Assembly (NCBI RefSeq): GCF_025934275.1
Contig: NZ_JAICYI010000002.1
Coordinates: 1 to 64,000 of the forward strand
Source of the DNA: Phenylobacterium sp.
GTDB taxonomy: Bacteria; Pseudomonadota; Alphaproteobacteria; Caulobacterales; Caulobacteraceae
DNA: 64,000 nucleotides
Direction: 5' to 3'
Shown here: positions 40,630 through 50,704 of the stretch, piece after piece
Position numbering within the stretch: the stretch's first letter is position 1
Layout of the letters: every line of letters starts with the position of its first letter
Notes under the pieces: generated by a model
The model's input: the letters and a program-made list of their open reading frames with translations, nothing else
What the model was told of the DNA's origin: nothing
Database searches by the model: none
Program-made: the position numbers and the translations under genes

Positions 40630-42491
40630 CCGACGCCGTCCTCGAGCCTGACGTCACCGCCCGGCGGGCGCCCCGCGCCTCGCTGGGCTCGCCGGAAGGC
40701 GACGACGTCTTCGGGACTTTCGATCCCCGGATCGCGCGGCGGTTCTTCAGTTACCTCGGCCCGCACCGGCGCGACTTCCTGATCACCCAGGTGGCGGTGC
40801 TGCTGTCGGCCGCCTCACAGGTGACGCTGCCCTACCTGATCGGCCAGGTGGTGGCCGCCGCCACCCACCATGACGCGGTCCGGCTGCACACGACGCTCAT
40901 CTGGTTCGTCGCCGGGGCGGCGGCCTTCGTGGTCTGCTTCTTCTGCGGCGAGTGGCTGTCCTCGCGCCTGGCGCAGCGGGTGATCTTCGACATCCGCCGG
41001 GCGATGTTCGCCCACTTCCAGGACATCTCGCTGTCGTTCATGGACAAGACGCACGTCGGGCGGATCATGGCCCGCCTGCAGGGCGACGTGAATTCGCTCC
41101 AGGAGTTCCTGGAGAGCTCCACCGGCGCGGTCGGCGATTTCGCCACCCTGATCGGCATCTCGGTGATGCTGGTCGTCATGGACGTGCGGCTGGGCCTGCT
41201 CACATTGCTCGTACTTCCGGCGCTGATCGGCATCCGCGCGCTGTGGCTGCCCCACTCCAAGAAGACCTTCCGGCTCGCCCGCGACGCCTCCTCCACCGCC
41301 AACTCGGCGCTGGCCGAGAACATCAACGGCGTGCGCACGGTGCAGGAGACCCGCCGCGAGCAGCTCAACTTCGAGCTCTACCGCGAGAAGGCGCACGACA
41401 ACTTCAAGGCCCAGACCGGCGCCTCCTGGATGAGCCAGATCATGGTCCCGACCGTGGATGTGCTCACCGGCGTCGCCATGTCGCTGGTGATCGTGGTGGG
41501 CGGCGAGGCGGTGCTCGACAAGCGCCTCGAGGTCGGCGTGATGGTCGCCTTCCTGTTCTACGTGCAGCGCTTCTTCGACCCGGTCCGCATGCTCTCGATG
41601 CAGTACACCATCATGCAGCGGGCGATGGCCGCCGGGCACCGGATCTTCGAGGTGCTCGACGTGCCAGTCACCATCAAGGACAAGCCGGACGCCCTGGCGC
41701 TGGAAGCCTTCGAGCCCACCGTCGAGTTCCGCGACGTGACCTTCGGCTACGAGCCGGGCCGGCCGATCCTGCACGACGTCTCGTTCAAGGTGCGCCCCCG
41801 CGAGGTGGTGGCCCTGGTCGGACCCACCGGCTCGGGCAAGACCTCGATCATCTCGCTCACCCACCGCTTCTACGAGGTTGACAAGGGCCAGGTGCTGGTC
41901 GGCGGCCACGACGTGCGCGACGTCACCCTCGACAGCCTCGGCCGCAACATCGGCATGGTGCTGCAGGAGCCGTTCCTGTTCACCGGCGCCATCGAGGAGA
42001 ACATCCGCTACAACACCTCGGCCTCGCGCGAGGAGATCGTGGAGGCGGCCAAGGCGGTCTCGGCGCACGATTTCATCATGCGGCTGCCGGAGGGCTACGA
42101 CACCCAGCTCGGTCAGCGGGGCCGCAACATCTCGGTGGGCCAGCGCCAGCTGATCTCCTTCGCCCGGGCGCTGGTCGCCGACCCGCAGATCCTGATCCTC
42201 GACGAGGCCACCGCCAATATCGACAGCTTCACCGAGCAGGCAATCCAGAAGGCGCTGAAGGTGCTGTTCGCCGGGCGCACCTGCATGGTGATCGCCCACC
42301 GGCTGGCCACCATCCGCGACGCCGACCGGATCATCGTGCTGCAGCAGGGCCGGATCATCGAGCAGGGCAGCCACGGCCAGCTGATGCGCGCCAGGGGCCT
42401 CTACCACCGCCTCTACACCTCGGCCCACGCGAGCTTCGACGACCAGGTCGTAGCCGCCACCGGCGACGCCGAGTTCGCCACCCGGACCTAG
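40626..42491 (+). CDS. ABC exporter half-transporter, partner subunit
   Basis: 621 residues from GTG at 40626. Membrane domain about 45-330, NBD with Walker A 'VVALVGPTGSGKTSIISLTH', Walker B 'QILILDEATANIDSFTE' (canonical Glu) and H-loop 'CMVIAHRLATI'; its signature reads 'NISVGQRQLISFARALV', i.e. non-canonical (ISVGQ for LSGGQ). This asymmetry complements the first subunit. Inner membrane multidrug or lipid export is the usual role. Confidence 0.92.
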   Translation: MTDAVLEPDVTARRAPRASLGSPEGDDVFGTFDPRIARRFFSYLGPHRRDFLITQVAVLLSAASQVTLPYLIGQVVAAATHHDAVRLHTTLIWFVAGAAAFVVCFFCGEWLSSRLAQRVIFDIRRAMFAHFQDISLSFMDKTHVGRIMARLQGDVNSLQEFLESSTGAVGDFATLIGISVMLVVMDVRLGLLTLLVLPALIGIRALWLPHSKKTFRLARDASSTANSALAENINGVRTVQETRREQLNFELYREKAHDNFKAQTGASWMSQIMVPTVDVLTGVAMSLVIVVGGEAVLDKRLEVGVMVAFLFYVQRFFDPVRMLSMQYTIMQRAMAAGHRIFEVLDVPVTIKDKPDALALEAFEPTVEFRDVTFGYEPGRPILHDVSFKVRPREVVALVGPTGSGKTSIISLTHRFYEVDKGQVLVGGHDVRDVTLDSLGRNIGMVLQEPFLFTGAIEENIRYNTSASREEIVEAAKAVSAHDFIMRLPEGYDTQLGQRGRNISVGQRQLISFARALVADPQILILDEATANIDSFTEQAIQKALKVLFAGRTCMVIAHRLATIRDADRIIVLQQGRIIEQGSHGQLMRARGLYHRLYTSAHASFDDQVVAATGDAEFATRT

Positions 42492-42514
42492 CCGCCACCA
42501 AGAAGGCGTCTTCA

Positions 42515-42889
42515 ATGCTCGCCAACGCGCGCCTGCAGACCATCGTCTGGACCTCGGACAAGGGCCGGGCCGCCGGCTTCTACGAAGGCGTCCTTGGCCT
42601 CACCCTGCTGCGCGAATCTCACGGCGCCCTAGTCTACGACGTCGGCGGCGGCGAGCTGCGCGTCTCGCCGGTGCCCACGACCGAGCCCTCCGCGCACACG
42701 GTGCTGGGCTTCGCGGTGGCCGATATCGACGCGGTCGCGGCCGCGCTCGCCGGCAAGGGCGTCGCCGTCGAACGCTTCCCCGGCTTCAGCCACGACGCCC
42801 GCGGCGTCTGGCGCGCCCCCGACGGCGCCCAGGTGCTGTGGATCCGCGATCCCGACGGCAACCTGCTCTCGGTGGTGCAGTACGCCTGA
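42515..42889 (+). CDS. VOC-family protein (glyoxalase-like), single module
   Basis: 124 residues: 'LQTIVWTSDKGRAAGFYEGV' and 'VLWIRDPDGNLLSVVQYA' mark the N- and C-ends of one module pair. Metal ligands seem incomplete (no His at the first strand, Ser/Val at the end), so it may be a binding or resistance protein. ATG at 42515. It follows the ABC pair by 23 bases in the same direction and may be co-transcribed. Confidence 0.8.
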   Translation: MLANARLQTIVWTSDKGRAAGFYEGVLGLTLLRESHGALVYDVGGGELRVSPVPTTEPSAHTVLGFAVADIDAVAAALAGKGVAVERFPGFSHDARGVWRAPDGAQVLWIRDPDGNLLSVVQYA

Positions 42890-42915
42890 GACCTGCGGCC
42901 CGCGGACGTGAGCCC

Positions 42916-43143
42916 TCAGGCCCTCGTCTGGCGGGTGTTGGACCAGATCACTTGGCCCACGCCGAGCAGGGCCAGGATCGTCCCGTAGAGCGCCCACTGC
43001 GGGTTGCTGACCATGAAGCCGCGCATGATGGCCGCCGGGCCGATGTGCAGGCCCTGTCCGATCCAGACCAGCCCCATGAAGACGAACAGCAGGCCCACCA
43101 GCGTGCTGAAGATCCTCATGACGATATTGAACGCACCCGCCAT
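42916..43143 (-). CDS. small membrane protein, 75 aa
   Basis: Two hydrophobic helices, about 6-28 ('VMRIFSTLVGLLFVFMGLVW') and 50-68 ('WALYGTILALLGVGQVIW'), joined by 'QGLHIGPAAIMRGFMVSNPQ'. Start ATG at 43143 with GGGAGGGAA six bases upstream. Small two-helix proteins of this kind are common in Caulobacterales; no family name. Lies between convergent VOC and the methyltransferase upstream on the same strand. Confidence 0.72.
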   Translation of the reverse strand: MAGAFNIVMRIFSTLVGLLFVFMGLVWIGQGLHIGPAAIMRGFMVSNPQWALYGTILALLGVGQVIWSNTRQTRA

Positions 43144-43251
43144 CGTCGTTCCCTCCCGTCTTGTCCTCGCCGGTCGAGACTTCGCTCGCGGCCGCTCATC
43201 CTGGCCGAAAACCGGCCCCGGCGCGAGCATCGGCCCGCGCGGGACGCCGGA

Positions 43252-44013
43252 TCAGGCCTTCCGGAACACCCAGATCTCGCCCACGCCGCCCAGCGGGATC
43301 GGCGGCCGATCGAGCGCGAGGCCGGCCAAGGCGGCCGGGGGCCCCGGATCGGCCATGTAGTAGGCGAGCCGCTCTGACGAGCGCCGCAGCTCGCGGCCGG
43401 CCCGATCCAGCTCGACGTAGTCGATCACCTGCTGCAGCCGGCCCAGGTCCTCCCGGAACCGCCGCTCGCGCACGTAGAGCCGAAGCCGTGCGCCGCCCGC
43501 CAGCGGCTGCTCGAGGACCGGCGCCGTCGGATCGGCCGGCGGCTGCCGCATGGCTGCGGGGCTCGGCAGGTGGAACGCCGCGAGCCCGCCGTCCGCCAGG
43601 TGCCGCGCGGCGGTTGCGAAGGCGTTGCGCCAGGCCGCGCCGGCCGGCAGGTGCGCCAGGCCGAAGTAGGGGCAGATCACGAGATCGAAGGCCCGCTTGA
43701 GGTCGAGCGCGGTCATGTCGCCCAGCCGAAGCTCGATGCGCCCCGCGACGTCGGCCGGCAGCGACCCGAGGCGCGCCTTCGCCTGCTCCAGCATGGGGCG
43801 GGCGATGTCGATCCCGGTGACCGCAAAGCCCCGCTCGGCCAGGGCGGCCGCCACCCGTCCGGAGCCCGTCCCGAGCTCCAGGACTTGCGCGCCCGGCGGG
43901 GCCAGCTCCGCATAGATGCCGATGTCGCCCGCCAGCCGCACGTCGGCCGCCGTGACCACGTCGTAAAAGGCCGCGCTCAGCGAGCCTGGCGCATAGTATG
44001 GCTTGGTCGGCAT
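43252..44013 (-). CDS. SAM-dependent methyltransferase
   Basis: 253 residues, class I fold. Motif I 'VLELGTGSGRVAAALAERGF' (GxGxG), acidic end of beta-2 'VTGIDIARPMLEQAKARL', 'IELRLGDMTALDL' and 'FDLVICPYFGLAHL'. The N-terminus 'YYAPGSLSAAFYDVVTAAD' is as in many UbiE/Methyltransf_25 proteins. Substrate unknown. ATG at 44013, divergent from LemA. Confidence 0.85.
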   Translation of the reverse strand: MPTKPYYAPGSLSAAFYDVVTAADVRLAGDIGIYAELAPPGAQVLELGTGSGRVAAALAERGFAVTGIDIARPMLEQAKARLGSLPADVAGRIELRLGDMTALDLKRAFDLVICPYFGLAHLPAGAAWRNAFATAARHLADGGLAAFHLPSPAAMRQPPADPTAPVLEQPLAGGARLRLYVRERRFREDLGRLQQVIDYVELDRAGRELRRSSERLAYYMADPGPPAALAGLALDRPPIPLGGVGEIWVFRKA

Positions 44014-44107
44014 GGCGGCCGAAGCTGGGCCGGGCGTTGCGCTCGATCAAGGGCGGGGCCAAATTGGTCTTGACCAAGACGGGCTTGCACAAAGGGGGAC
44101 ATCTGCC

Positions 44108-44800
44108 GTGAGCAGCCTTCGCCCGCGCCTCGCGCGCTTCGTCCTCATCCTCGTGGCGCCGCTCGTGCTGGCCGCCTGCGGCTACAACGTGATCCCGACC
44201 CAGCAGGTGAAAGCCCAGCAGGCCTGGGCTGAGGTCCAGAACCAGTACCAGCGCCGCAGCGACCTGATCCCCAACCTCGTCAACACGGTGAAGGGCTACG
44301 CCGCTCAGGAGAAGAGCGTTTTGGTGGAGGTCACCGAAGCGCGCGCCTCGGCGACCCAGGTGAAGGTCGACGCCTCCACCCTCACCGACCCGGCGAAATT
44401 CCAGCAGTACCAGGCCGCCCAGGACCGGCTGACCGGCGTGCTCGGCCGGCTGATGATGATCTCCGAGCGCTATCCGGACCTGAAGTCGAACGAGAACTTC
44501 CTGGCGCTGCAAAGCCAGCTCGAAGGCACCGAGAATCGCATCGCCATCGCCAGGCGCGACTACAACCAGGCGGTCGCCGACTACAACACCAGCCTTCGAA
44601 CCTTCCCGCAGATGATCTGGGCGCGCCTCCAGCACGCCCAACCCATGCAGTTGTTCTCCGCCACGGCGCAGGCGCAGTCGGCGCCGACGGTCTCCTTCGA
44701 CACCACGCCGCCGCCCCTACCGTCCGGCGCCGCCCCGGCCCAGTCGGGCGGCCCGGCGCCTGCATCCGCCGCGCCGCCCCCGGGCCAGGCCCCGAAGTGA
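44108..44800 (+). CDS. lemA: LemA-family lipoprotein
   Basis: 230 residues. Signal with lipobox: 'RFVLILVAPLVLAACGYN'. LemA core 'QVKAQQAWAEVQNQYQRRSD' / 'LIPNLVNTVKGYAAQEKSVL' / 'VTEARAS' and coiled helices to about 190, then a Pro/Ala-rich C-terminal tail of about 45 residues. LemA proteins are envelope proteins of unclear function commonly next to TPM-domain genes, as here. Start GTG at 44108 with GGGGGA upstream. Confidence 0.9.
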   Translation: MSSLRPRLARFVLILVAPLVLAACGYNVIPTQQVKAQQAWAEVQNQYQRRSDLIPNLVNTVKGYAAQEKSVLVEVTEARASATQVKVDASTLTDPAKFQQYQAAQDRLTGVLGRLMMISERYPDLKSNENFLALQSQLEGTENRIAIARRDYNQAVADYNTSLRTFPQMIWARLQHAQPMQLFSATAQAQSAPTVSFDTTPPPLPSGAAPAQSGGPAPASAAPPPGQAPK

Positions 44801-44824
44801 TCGCCGCAGTCGGCTTCGACCCTG

Positions 44825-44975
44825 CCTTCTCCCGCTGCGGGAGAAGGTGTCGGGCGGAGCCCGACGGATGAGGGGTCGCCTTGCTCTTTCCCTCGGTTCG
44901 CAACTGAGATGACGTTCAGCCCCTCATCCGACCGCCTGCGGCCGCCGCCTTCTCCCGCACGGCGGGAAGGCTCGA
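44825..44975. repeat. pair of inverted intergenic palindromic (REP-like) elements
   Basis: The first copy opens with the perfect palindrome CCTTCTCCCGC-T-GCGGGAGAAGG (44825-44847), continues with a GTCGGGC/GCCCGAC hairpin and ends CGGATGAGGGG (44865-44875). The inverted copy begins CCCCTCATCCG (44920-44930) and ends with CCTTCTCCCGC plus a mutated half. This is the widespread alphaproteobacterial 'CCTTCTCCC...GATGAGGGG' repeat class (family knowledge). The second copy runs into the 5' end of the next coding frame. Confidence 0.7.
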
Positions 44976-45763
44976 TCGCCGCTCTCCTCGTCATGCTGGC
45001 GGCGGTCCTCCTGGCCCTTCCTGCGCTGGCCGCGCCGACGTTCCCGCCGCTGACCGGCCGGGTGGTGGACGACGCCCATCTCCTGTCGCCGCAGAGCGTC
45101 CAGAAGCTCGACGGCGAGCTGGCGCAGCTGGAGGCCCAGACCGGCCACCAGCTGGTGGTCGCCACCATCCCCGACCTGCAGGGCTATTCCATCGAAGACT
45201 ACGGCTACCAGCTCGGCCGCACCTGGCAGCTCGGCCGCAAGGGGATCAACGACGGGGCCATTCTGCTGGTCGCGCCCAACGATCGAAAGGTCCGCATCGA
45301 GGTGGGCTACGGCCTGGAGCCGGTGCTCACCGACGCGCTCTCCGACGTCATCCTGCAGCGCAAGGTCCTGCCGCAGTTCAAGGCCGGCCACATGGAGCAG
45401 GGGATCGTCGACGGGGCCGAGGCCGTGATCCAGCAGCTGTCGCTGCCCGACGACCAGGCCAAGGCCCAGGTCGCCCAGGCCGCGCAGCAGCCGGCGGTCC
45501 AGACCGGCGGCCGCCGCAGCGGCTCGCCGATCCCGCTGGTGGCCATCTTCCTCGTGCTGTGGGTGATCGGCGCGCTGTTCCGGCGGCGCAGCGGCTTCGG
45601 CGCCGGCGGCCTCTGGTGGCTGCTGCCGCTCGCGCTTTCCAGCGGCGGCCGCAGCCGCGACGGCTGGAGCGGCGGCGGCTTTTCGGGCGGCGGTTTCGGC
45701 GGGGGCGGTTTCTCCGGCGGCGGCGGCTCGTTCGGGGGCGGCGGCGCCTCAGGGAGCTGGTGA
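44909..45763 (+). CDS. TPM-domain membrane protein with Gly-rich tail (YgcG-like)
   Basis: 284 residues as read from ATG 44909. A secretion signal lies at about 22-42 ('IAALLVMLAAVLLALPALAA'); the TPM domain at about 45-180 begins 'PPLTGRVVDDAHLLSPQSVQ' and has 'GINDGAILLVAPNDRKVRIE' and 'VGYGLEPVLTDALSDVILQ'; a helix at about 208-222; then a Gly/Ser-rich tail. The first 20 codons (MTFSPSSDRLRPPPSPARRE) fall in the REP-like repeat, so the true start is uncertain; ATG 44993 would give a very short signal. Works with LemA and the next TPM gene. Confidence 0.82.
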   Translation: MTFSPSSDRLRPPPSPARREGSIAALLVMLAAVLLALPALAAPTFPPLTGRVVDDAHLLSPQSVQKLDGELAQLEAQTGHQLVVATIPDLQGYSIEDYGYQLGRTWQLGRKGINDGAILLVAPNDRKVRIEVGYGLEPVLTDALSDVILQRKVLPQFKAGHMEQGIVDGAEAVIQQLSLPDDQAKAQVAQAAQQPAVQTGGRRSGSPIPLVAIFLVLWVIGALFRRRSGFGAGGLWWLLPLALSSGGRSRDGWSGGGFSGGGFGGGGFSGGGGSFGGGGASGSW

Positions 45764-45764
45764 G

Positions 45765-46475
45765 ATGGCTGACCACAACGCCTTGAGCCCCGCCGATCTC
45801 GCCGCCGTCGAGGCGGCCGTGCGCCAGGCCGAGGCGCGCACCACCGGCGAGATCTACTGCATGGTGGCGCAGGAGAGCTCGCACTACATCGAGACCCCGC
45901 TCGCCTGGGCGGCCGGTGTGGCGCTGCTCGCGCCGGCGATCCTCCTCCTGGGCGGCGTGCACGTGAGCGCGCCCGACCTGTTCGGCGGCTGGACCGCGGC
46001 CCAGGTGGGCGAGCTCGCCGAGACCGCCGTCCGCCGGGCGCTGATCGGCGCGGTGCTCCTGCAGGCCGCCCTGTTCGCGGTCGTTGGCGTGCTCGTGGCG
46101 CTGCGGCCGGTCCGGCTCGCGCTCACTCCCAGGGGCGTGAAGCGCCATAGCGTCCGCCGGCGCGCCGCCGAGCTGTTCCTGAGCAAGGGCCTCGAGGCCA
46201 CCCGACACCACACCGGCGTGCTGATCTTCGTCTCGCTCGCCGAGCGCATGGCCGAGCTGATCGCTGACGAGGGGATCGCCGCCCACGTCGAGCCGCAGGT
46301 CTGGGACCGCGCCATGGCCGCGCTCGCCGAGGGCCTGAAGCGGGGCGAGCCGGGCGCGGGGTTCGCCGCTGCAGTCGGGCTCTGCGGCGACGTCCTCGCG
46401 GAGCGCTTCCCGGCCGACCCGAACGACAATCCCAATCAGCTGCCGAATTCGGTCGTCCTGCTGCCGAGGCATTGA
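45765..46475 (+). CDS. TPM-domain membrane protein, 236 aa
   Basis: Second TPM protein, starting one base after the preceding stop. It begins 'ADLAAVEAAVRQAEARTTGE' and 'IYCMVAQESSHYIETPLAW', has two transmembrane helices at about 47-68 and 98-117, and a C-terminal half 'TGVLIFVSLAERMAELIADE' with the TPM pattern. No signal peptide. Together lemA-TPM-TPM form a conserved envelope unit of unproven role (photosystem-II-repair TPM proteins in plants are distant relatives). Confidence 0.85.
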   Translation: MADHNALSPADLAAVEAAVRQAEARTTGEIYCMVAQESSHYIETPLAWAAGVALLAPAILLLGGVHVSAPDLFGGWTAAQVGELAETAVRRALIGAVLLQAALFAVVGVLVALRPVRLALTPRGVKRHSVRRRAAELFLSKGLEATRHHTGVLIFVSLAERMAELIADEGIAAHVEPQVWDRAMAALAEGLKRGEPGAGFAAAVGLCGDVLAERFPADPNDNPNQLPNSVVLLPRH

Positions 46476-46594
46476 AGCCTCAAGCCGCGTGCAGAGGGGA
46501 AAAATTCGCTTCTCGCGAGAGTGGAACCGGTTTTTGCAGTTGTTCTCCAAGCTCGGCCGCACCAGATTGCGTGGGTGGAGCGTTTGGGGTTGAC

Positions 46595-47971
46595 GTGGAC
46601 GACCGCAATAAATTCGGCCGCCCGGACGCGGCGCCCTTCGCGCAAGTCGCGGAGACGCTCGGTTTGGGCATGGCGTTCCAGATCCTCGCCGGTCCGGGCG
46701 GGGTGGGCCGCCGCTTCACCTACCTGTCGCCGAACTGCGAGGCGCTGACCGGCGTGCCGGCCGAGGCGGCGCTGGCCGATCCCGCCAAGCTCTACGACCA
46801 GATCCTCCCCGAGCATCGCGACGCCTTCGTCCGCGCCGAGGCCGAGGCGCTCGCGGGCGACGGCCGTCTCGACATCGAGGTGCGCATGCGGCGCGCCGAC
46901 GGCGAGGTCCGTTGGCGGCGCATCGCATCGCTCGGGCGCAGCCTCGCCGACGGCGGTTCGCTCTGGGACGGACTGATGAGCGACGTCACCGAACTCAAGC
47001 TCGGCGCCGAGGAGCTGGAGGCCCAGCGTCGCCGCCTGGAGGTGGCGGTCGAGTCCACCGGCCTTGGGTTCTGGGAGTGGGACGTCCGGTCGGGCCAGCT
47101 CACCTGGTCGGAGCGCAACAAGGCCATCTTCGGCCTGCCGGCCGACGCGCCGGTCACGATCGAGGCTTACATGGCGATGATCCACCCGGACGACGTGGAT
47201 CGCGTCCGCAAGGCGTACGCCGATGCCCGCGATCGTCCCGGCGGCGGCGACTTCGGGTTCCAGTACCGCGCCGTTGTCCCCAATGGGCAGATCCGCTGGA
47301 TCCTGACCCGCGGCCGCGTCGTCACCGACGAGGCCGGCCCCGCCATGGTGGTCGGCACCACGCTCGACACCACCGACCGGCGCGAGGCCGAGGAGCGCCG
47401 CAACCTGGTCATGGGCGAGCTCGCCCACCGCGCCAAGAACGGCATCCAGGTGATGACCGCCATCATCTCCGAGACCGCCCGTAGCGCCGAGAGCGTCAAG
47501 GGCTTCGAGGAGCTGCTCGTCGCGCGCCTGCAGGCCATGGCCCAGTCGCAGGACCTGGTCACCGCCGCCGGCGGCCGGCCGGTGCCGCTGCATGAGCTGG
47601 CCGCCCAGGCGCTCGGCCCGTTCGGCCTCGCCCGCTTCGACATCGAGCCGGCGATCGCCGAGCTGACCGTCAACGGCGATGTCGCCGCCGGTCTCGCCCT
47701 GCTCCTGCACGAGATGGCCACCAACGCGGTGAAGTACGGCGCGCTTTCGCGTCCCGAGGGCCGCATCGCGCTGAATGCCGACGGCGCCGGGCCGGGCATG
47801 GCGGCGCTCAACTGGCGCGAGCGCGGCGGTCCGCGCGTCGAGCCCTCCAACCGTCGCGGATTCGGCTCGCGCCTGCTGCAGGCGGCGCTACGCAACCAGG
47901 GCGGCAAGGTCGAGCCGGCGTTCGACCCGGACGGCTTTTCCGCGCGCATGGAGTTCCGCGTCTCCGGCTAG
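46595..47971 (+). CDS. HWE-family sensor histidine kinase with two PAS domains
   Basis: About 458 residues from GTG at 46595 (GGGG six bases upstream; GTG at 46571 is possible). PAS 1 at about 20-135 ('YLSPNCEALTGVPAEAAL'), PAS 2 at about 145-265 ('VAVESTGLGFWEWDVRSGQL'), HWE box with phospho-His278 in 'VMGELAHRAKNGIQVMTAI' and an HATPase with 'LLHEMATNAVKYGALS'. No membrane span, no receiver. Like other HWE kinases it may feed PhyR or a single-domain receiver (inference). A conventional upstream promoter is not obvious. Confidence 0.85.
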   Translation: MDDRNKFGRPDAAPFAQVAETLGLGMAFQILAGPGGVGRRFTYLSPNCEALTGVPAEAALADPAKLYDQILPEHRDAFVRAEAEALAGDGRLDIEVRMRRADGEVRWRRIASLGRSLADGGSLWDGLMSDVTELKLGAEELEAQRRRLEVAVESTGLGFWEWDVRSGQLTWSERNKAIFGLPADAPVTIEAYMAMIHPDDVDRVRKAYADARDRPGGGDFGFQYRAVVPNGQIRWILTRGRVVTDEAGPAMVVGTTLDTTDRREAEERRNLVMGELAHRAKNGIQVMTAIISETARSAESVKGFEELLVARLQAMAQSQDLVTAAGGRPVPLHELAAQALGPFGLARFDIEPAIAELTVNGDVAAGLALLLHEMATNAVKYGALSRPEGRIALNADGAGPGMAALNWRERGGPRVEPSNRRGFGSRLLQAALRNQGGKVEPAFDPDGFSARMEFRVSG

Positions 47972-48046
47972 CGCCTGTCCCGCACAGCGCCCGCTTTGCC
48001 CGCCCCGTCCGCTGCGCTACGATTGGGCGCTCTTTGGAGGAGCGCC

Positions 48047-48514
<468 letters not shown>

Positions 48515-48517
48515 GCC

Positions 48518-50704
48518 ATGACCCTGGAACTCACCGGAACCTCCCGCCGCGGCTTCATCCAGGCCTCCGCCTCGGCCGCCGGCCTGCTGCTCGCCTTCCA
48601 GATCGCGCCGAAGGCCGGCGCGGCCGAAGCCGGCGTCAAGCCGCTCAACGCCTACGTTCGCGTGGCGCCCGACGGCATGGTCACCATCATGGCCAAGAAC
48701 CCGGAGATCGGGCAGGGCGTGAAGACCTCGCTGCCGATGCTGATCGCCGAGGAGCTGGACGTCCCGTGGGAGAACGTCCGCATCGAGCAGGCCGACAGCG
48801 ATCCCAAGCTCTACGGCCGCCAGTTCGCGGGCGGCTCGATGGCGACCCCGTTGCACTGGGAAGAGCTGCGCCGCGTGGGCGCCGTCGCCCGCGCCATGCT
48901 CATCGAGGCCGCCGCGCTCGCCTGGAACTGCCCGGCGGGCGAATGCTCCACCGACCGCGGCATGGTCATCCACGCCTCGACCAAGCGGCGCGCCAGCTAC
49001 GGCTCGCTGGCCGCCCAGTGCGCCGGCGTCACGGTGCCCGACGCCAAGTCCGTCGCGGTGAAGGACCCCAAGGATTACAAGATCATCGGCAAGGCGACGC
49101 CGCAGTACGACACCGCCAAGATCGTCACCGGCCAGCCCTTGTTCGGGATCGACGTGCGTCGGCCGGGGATGCTCTACGCCACCTACGAGAAGGCGCCCGT
49201 CTTCGGGGCCAAGGTGGCGAGCGCCGACGTGGCCGCGGCCAAGGGGGTCAAGGGCGTGAGGGACGCCTTCGTGGTCGAGGGCGGGGAGAACCTCTCGGGC
49301 CTGCTGCCGGGCGTCGCCGTGGTCGGCGACAGCTGGTGGGCCGCGCGCAAGGGACGCGACAAGCTCAATGTGAAGTGGGCGGAGCATCCCACCTCGGCGC
49401 AGAGCTCGGCGGGCTTCGCCAGGCGCGCCGGCGAGCTCGCCGCCGCCGCGCCGCAGAAGGTGATCCGCAAGGACGGGGACGCCGATCAGGCGCTGAAGGG
49501 GGCGGCCAAGACCGTGAAGGCGGCCTACGCCTACCCGTTCCTGGCTCACGTGGCCATGGAGCCGATGAACTGCACGGCCGAGTTCGGCAAGGACGGCAAG
49601 CTGGAGATCTGGGCGCCGACCCAGAATCCGGAATCCGGCCGCCAGCTGGTCGCCCAGACGCTGGGCGTCAAGCCCGACGACATCACCATCCACATGACCC
49701 GTTGCGGCGGCGGCTTCGGTCGCCGGCTCTCCAACGACTACATGGTCGAGGCCGCCTGGATCGCTCGCGCCGCCAAGGCGCCGGTGAAGCTCCTGTGGAC
49801 GCGCGAGGACGACATCAAGCACGACTTCTACCGCCCGGCGGGCTTCCACTTCCTGGAGGCCGGCCTCGACGCGCAGGGGAATGTCGTCGCCTGGAAGAAC
49901 CACTTCGTGACCTTCGGGGAAGGCCCGGAGAAGCCCGCCTCCTCCGCCGCCATGGGGCCCAACGAGTTCCCGGGCCGGTTCGTGAAGAACTGCGAGTTCG
50001 GCGTCTCGACCATGCCGTTCGGCGTGCCCACCGGCCCGCTGCGCGCGCCCGGCTCGAACGCGCTCGCCTTCGTGCACCAGTCCTACATCGACGACCTGGC
50101 GCATGCGGCGGGGCAGGATCCGGTGGCCTTCCAGCTCAAGCTCCTGGGCGATCAGAAGCTGGTCGGGGAGGGCCCGTCCGCGTTCAACGCGGGGCGGATG
50201 CGCGGCGTGCTGAAGGCCGTCGCGGAGATGAGCGCCTGGGGCAAGACCAGGCTTCCGGCCCGCACCGGAATGGGCGTCGCCTGCTACTTCAGCCACCTGG
50301 GCTACTTCGCCGAGGTGGTCCGTGCGCACGTCGATGCGGACGGTGCGGTCAAGCCCGAGCGGGCCTGGGTCGCCGCCGACGTGGGTCATCAGATCGTCAA
50401 TCCGTCGGGCGCCATGAATCAGGTGCAGGGCGCGGTGATCGACGGCCTCTCGCACGCGCTGTTCCAGAAGGTGACCATCGAGAACGGCGCGGTGGCGCAG
50501 AACAACTTCTACGACTACCCGGTGCTCCGCATGAAGGATGCCCCGCCGGTCGAGGTGAAGTTCCTGAAGACCGCCTATCCGCCCACCGGCCTGGGCGAAC
50601 CGGCGCTTCCGCCGGCGCTGCCCGCCCTCTGCAACGCGATCTTCGCCGCCACCGGCGTCCGCATCCGCGAATTGCCGGTGGATGTGAAGCTCCTGAAGGC
50701 CTGA
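48518..50704 (+). CDS. iorB: molybdenum hydroxylase large subunit (isoquinoline 1-oxidoreductase beta type)
   Basis: 728 residues. A Tat signal '[20 protein letters not shown]' at about 8-28 implies folding in the cytoplasm and export to the periplasm. Molybdopterin-binding parts: '[20 protein letters not shown]', '[20 protein letters not shown]', '[20 protein letters not shown]' and '[18 protein letters not shown]' with the catalytic Glu near the end (GLGEPALPP). It oxidises aldehydes or N-heterocycles; the true substrate is unknown. Maturation factors are not in the window. Confidence 0.92.
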   Translation: MTLELTGTSRRGFIQASASAAGLLLAFQIAPKAGAAEAGVKPLNAYVRVAPDGMVTIMAKNPEIGQGVKTSLPMLIAEELDVPWENVRIEQADSDPKLYGRQFAGGSMATPLHWEELRRVGAVARAMLIEAAALAWNCPAGECSTDRGMVIHASTKRRASYGSLAAQCAGVTVPDAKSVAVKDPKDYKIIGKATPQYDTAKIVTGQPLFGIDVRRPGMLYATYEKAPVFGAKVASADVAAAKGVKGVRDAFVVEGGENLSGLLPGVAVVGDSWWAARKGRDKLNVKWAEHPTSAQSSAGFARRAGELAAAAPQKVIRKDGDADQALKGAAKTVKAAYAYPFLAHVAMEPMNCTAEFGKDGKLEIWAPTQNPESGRQLVAQTLGVKPDDITIHMTRCGGGFGRRLSNDYMVEAAWIARAAKAPVKLLWTREDDIKHDFYRPAGFHFLEAGLDAQGNVVAWKNHFVTFGEGPEKPASSAAMGPNEFPGRFVKNCEFGVSTMPFGVPTGPLRAPGSNALAFVHQSYIDDLAHAAGQDPVAFQLKLLGDQKLVGEGPSAFNAGRMRGVLKAVAEMSAWGKTRLPARTGMGVACYFSHLGYFAEVVRAHVDADGAVKPERAWVAADVGHQIVNPSGAMNQVQGAVIDGLSHALFQKVTIENGAVAQNNFYDYPVLRMKDAPPVEVKFLKTAYPPTGLGEPALPPALPALCNAIFAATGVRIRELPVDVKLLKA

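Noticed and set aside
38503-42515. Long minus-strand frames opposite the ABC exporter genes
   Set aside because: Typical GC-rich third-position shadows, dominated by His/Asp/Gly/Arg, without domain motifs.
43130-43152. Minus-strand GGAAC/CGTT pair before the 75-aa membrane gene
   Set aside because: Spacer is only 14 bases and the motif overlaps the start codon.
46524-46545. GGAAC upstream of the second HWE kinase gene as an EcfG promoter
   Set aside because: No CGTT or GGTT at 16 or 17 bases from it.
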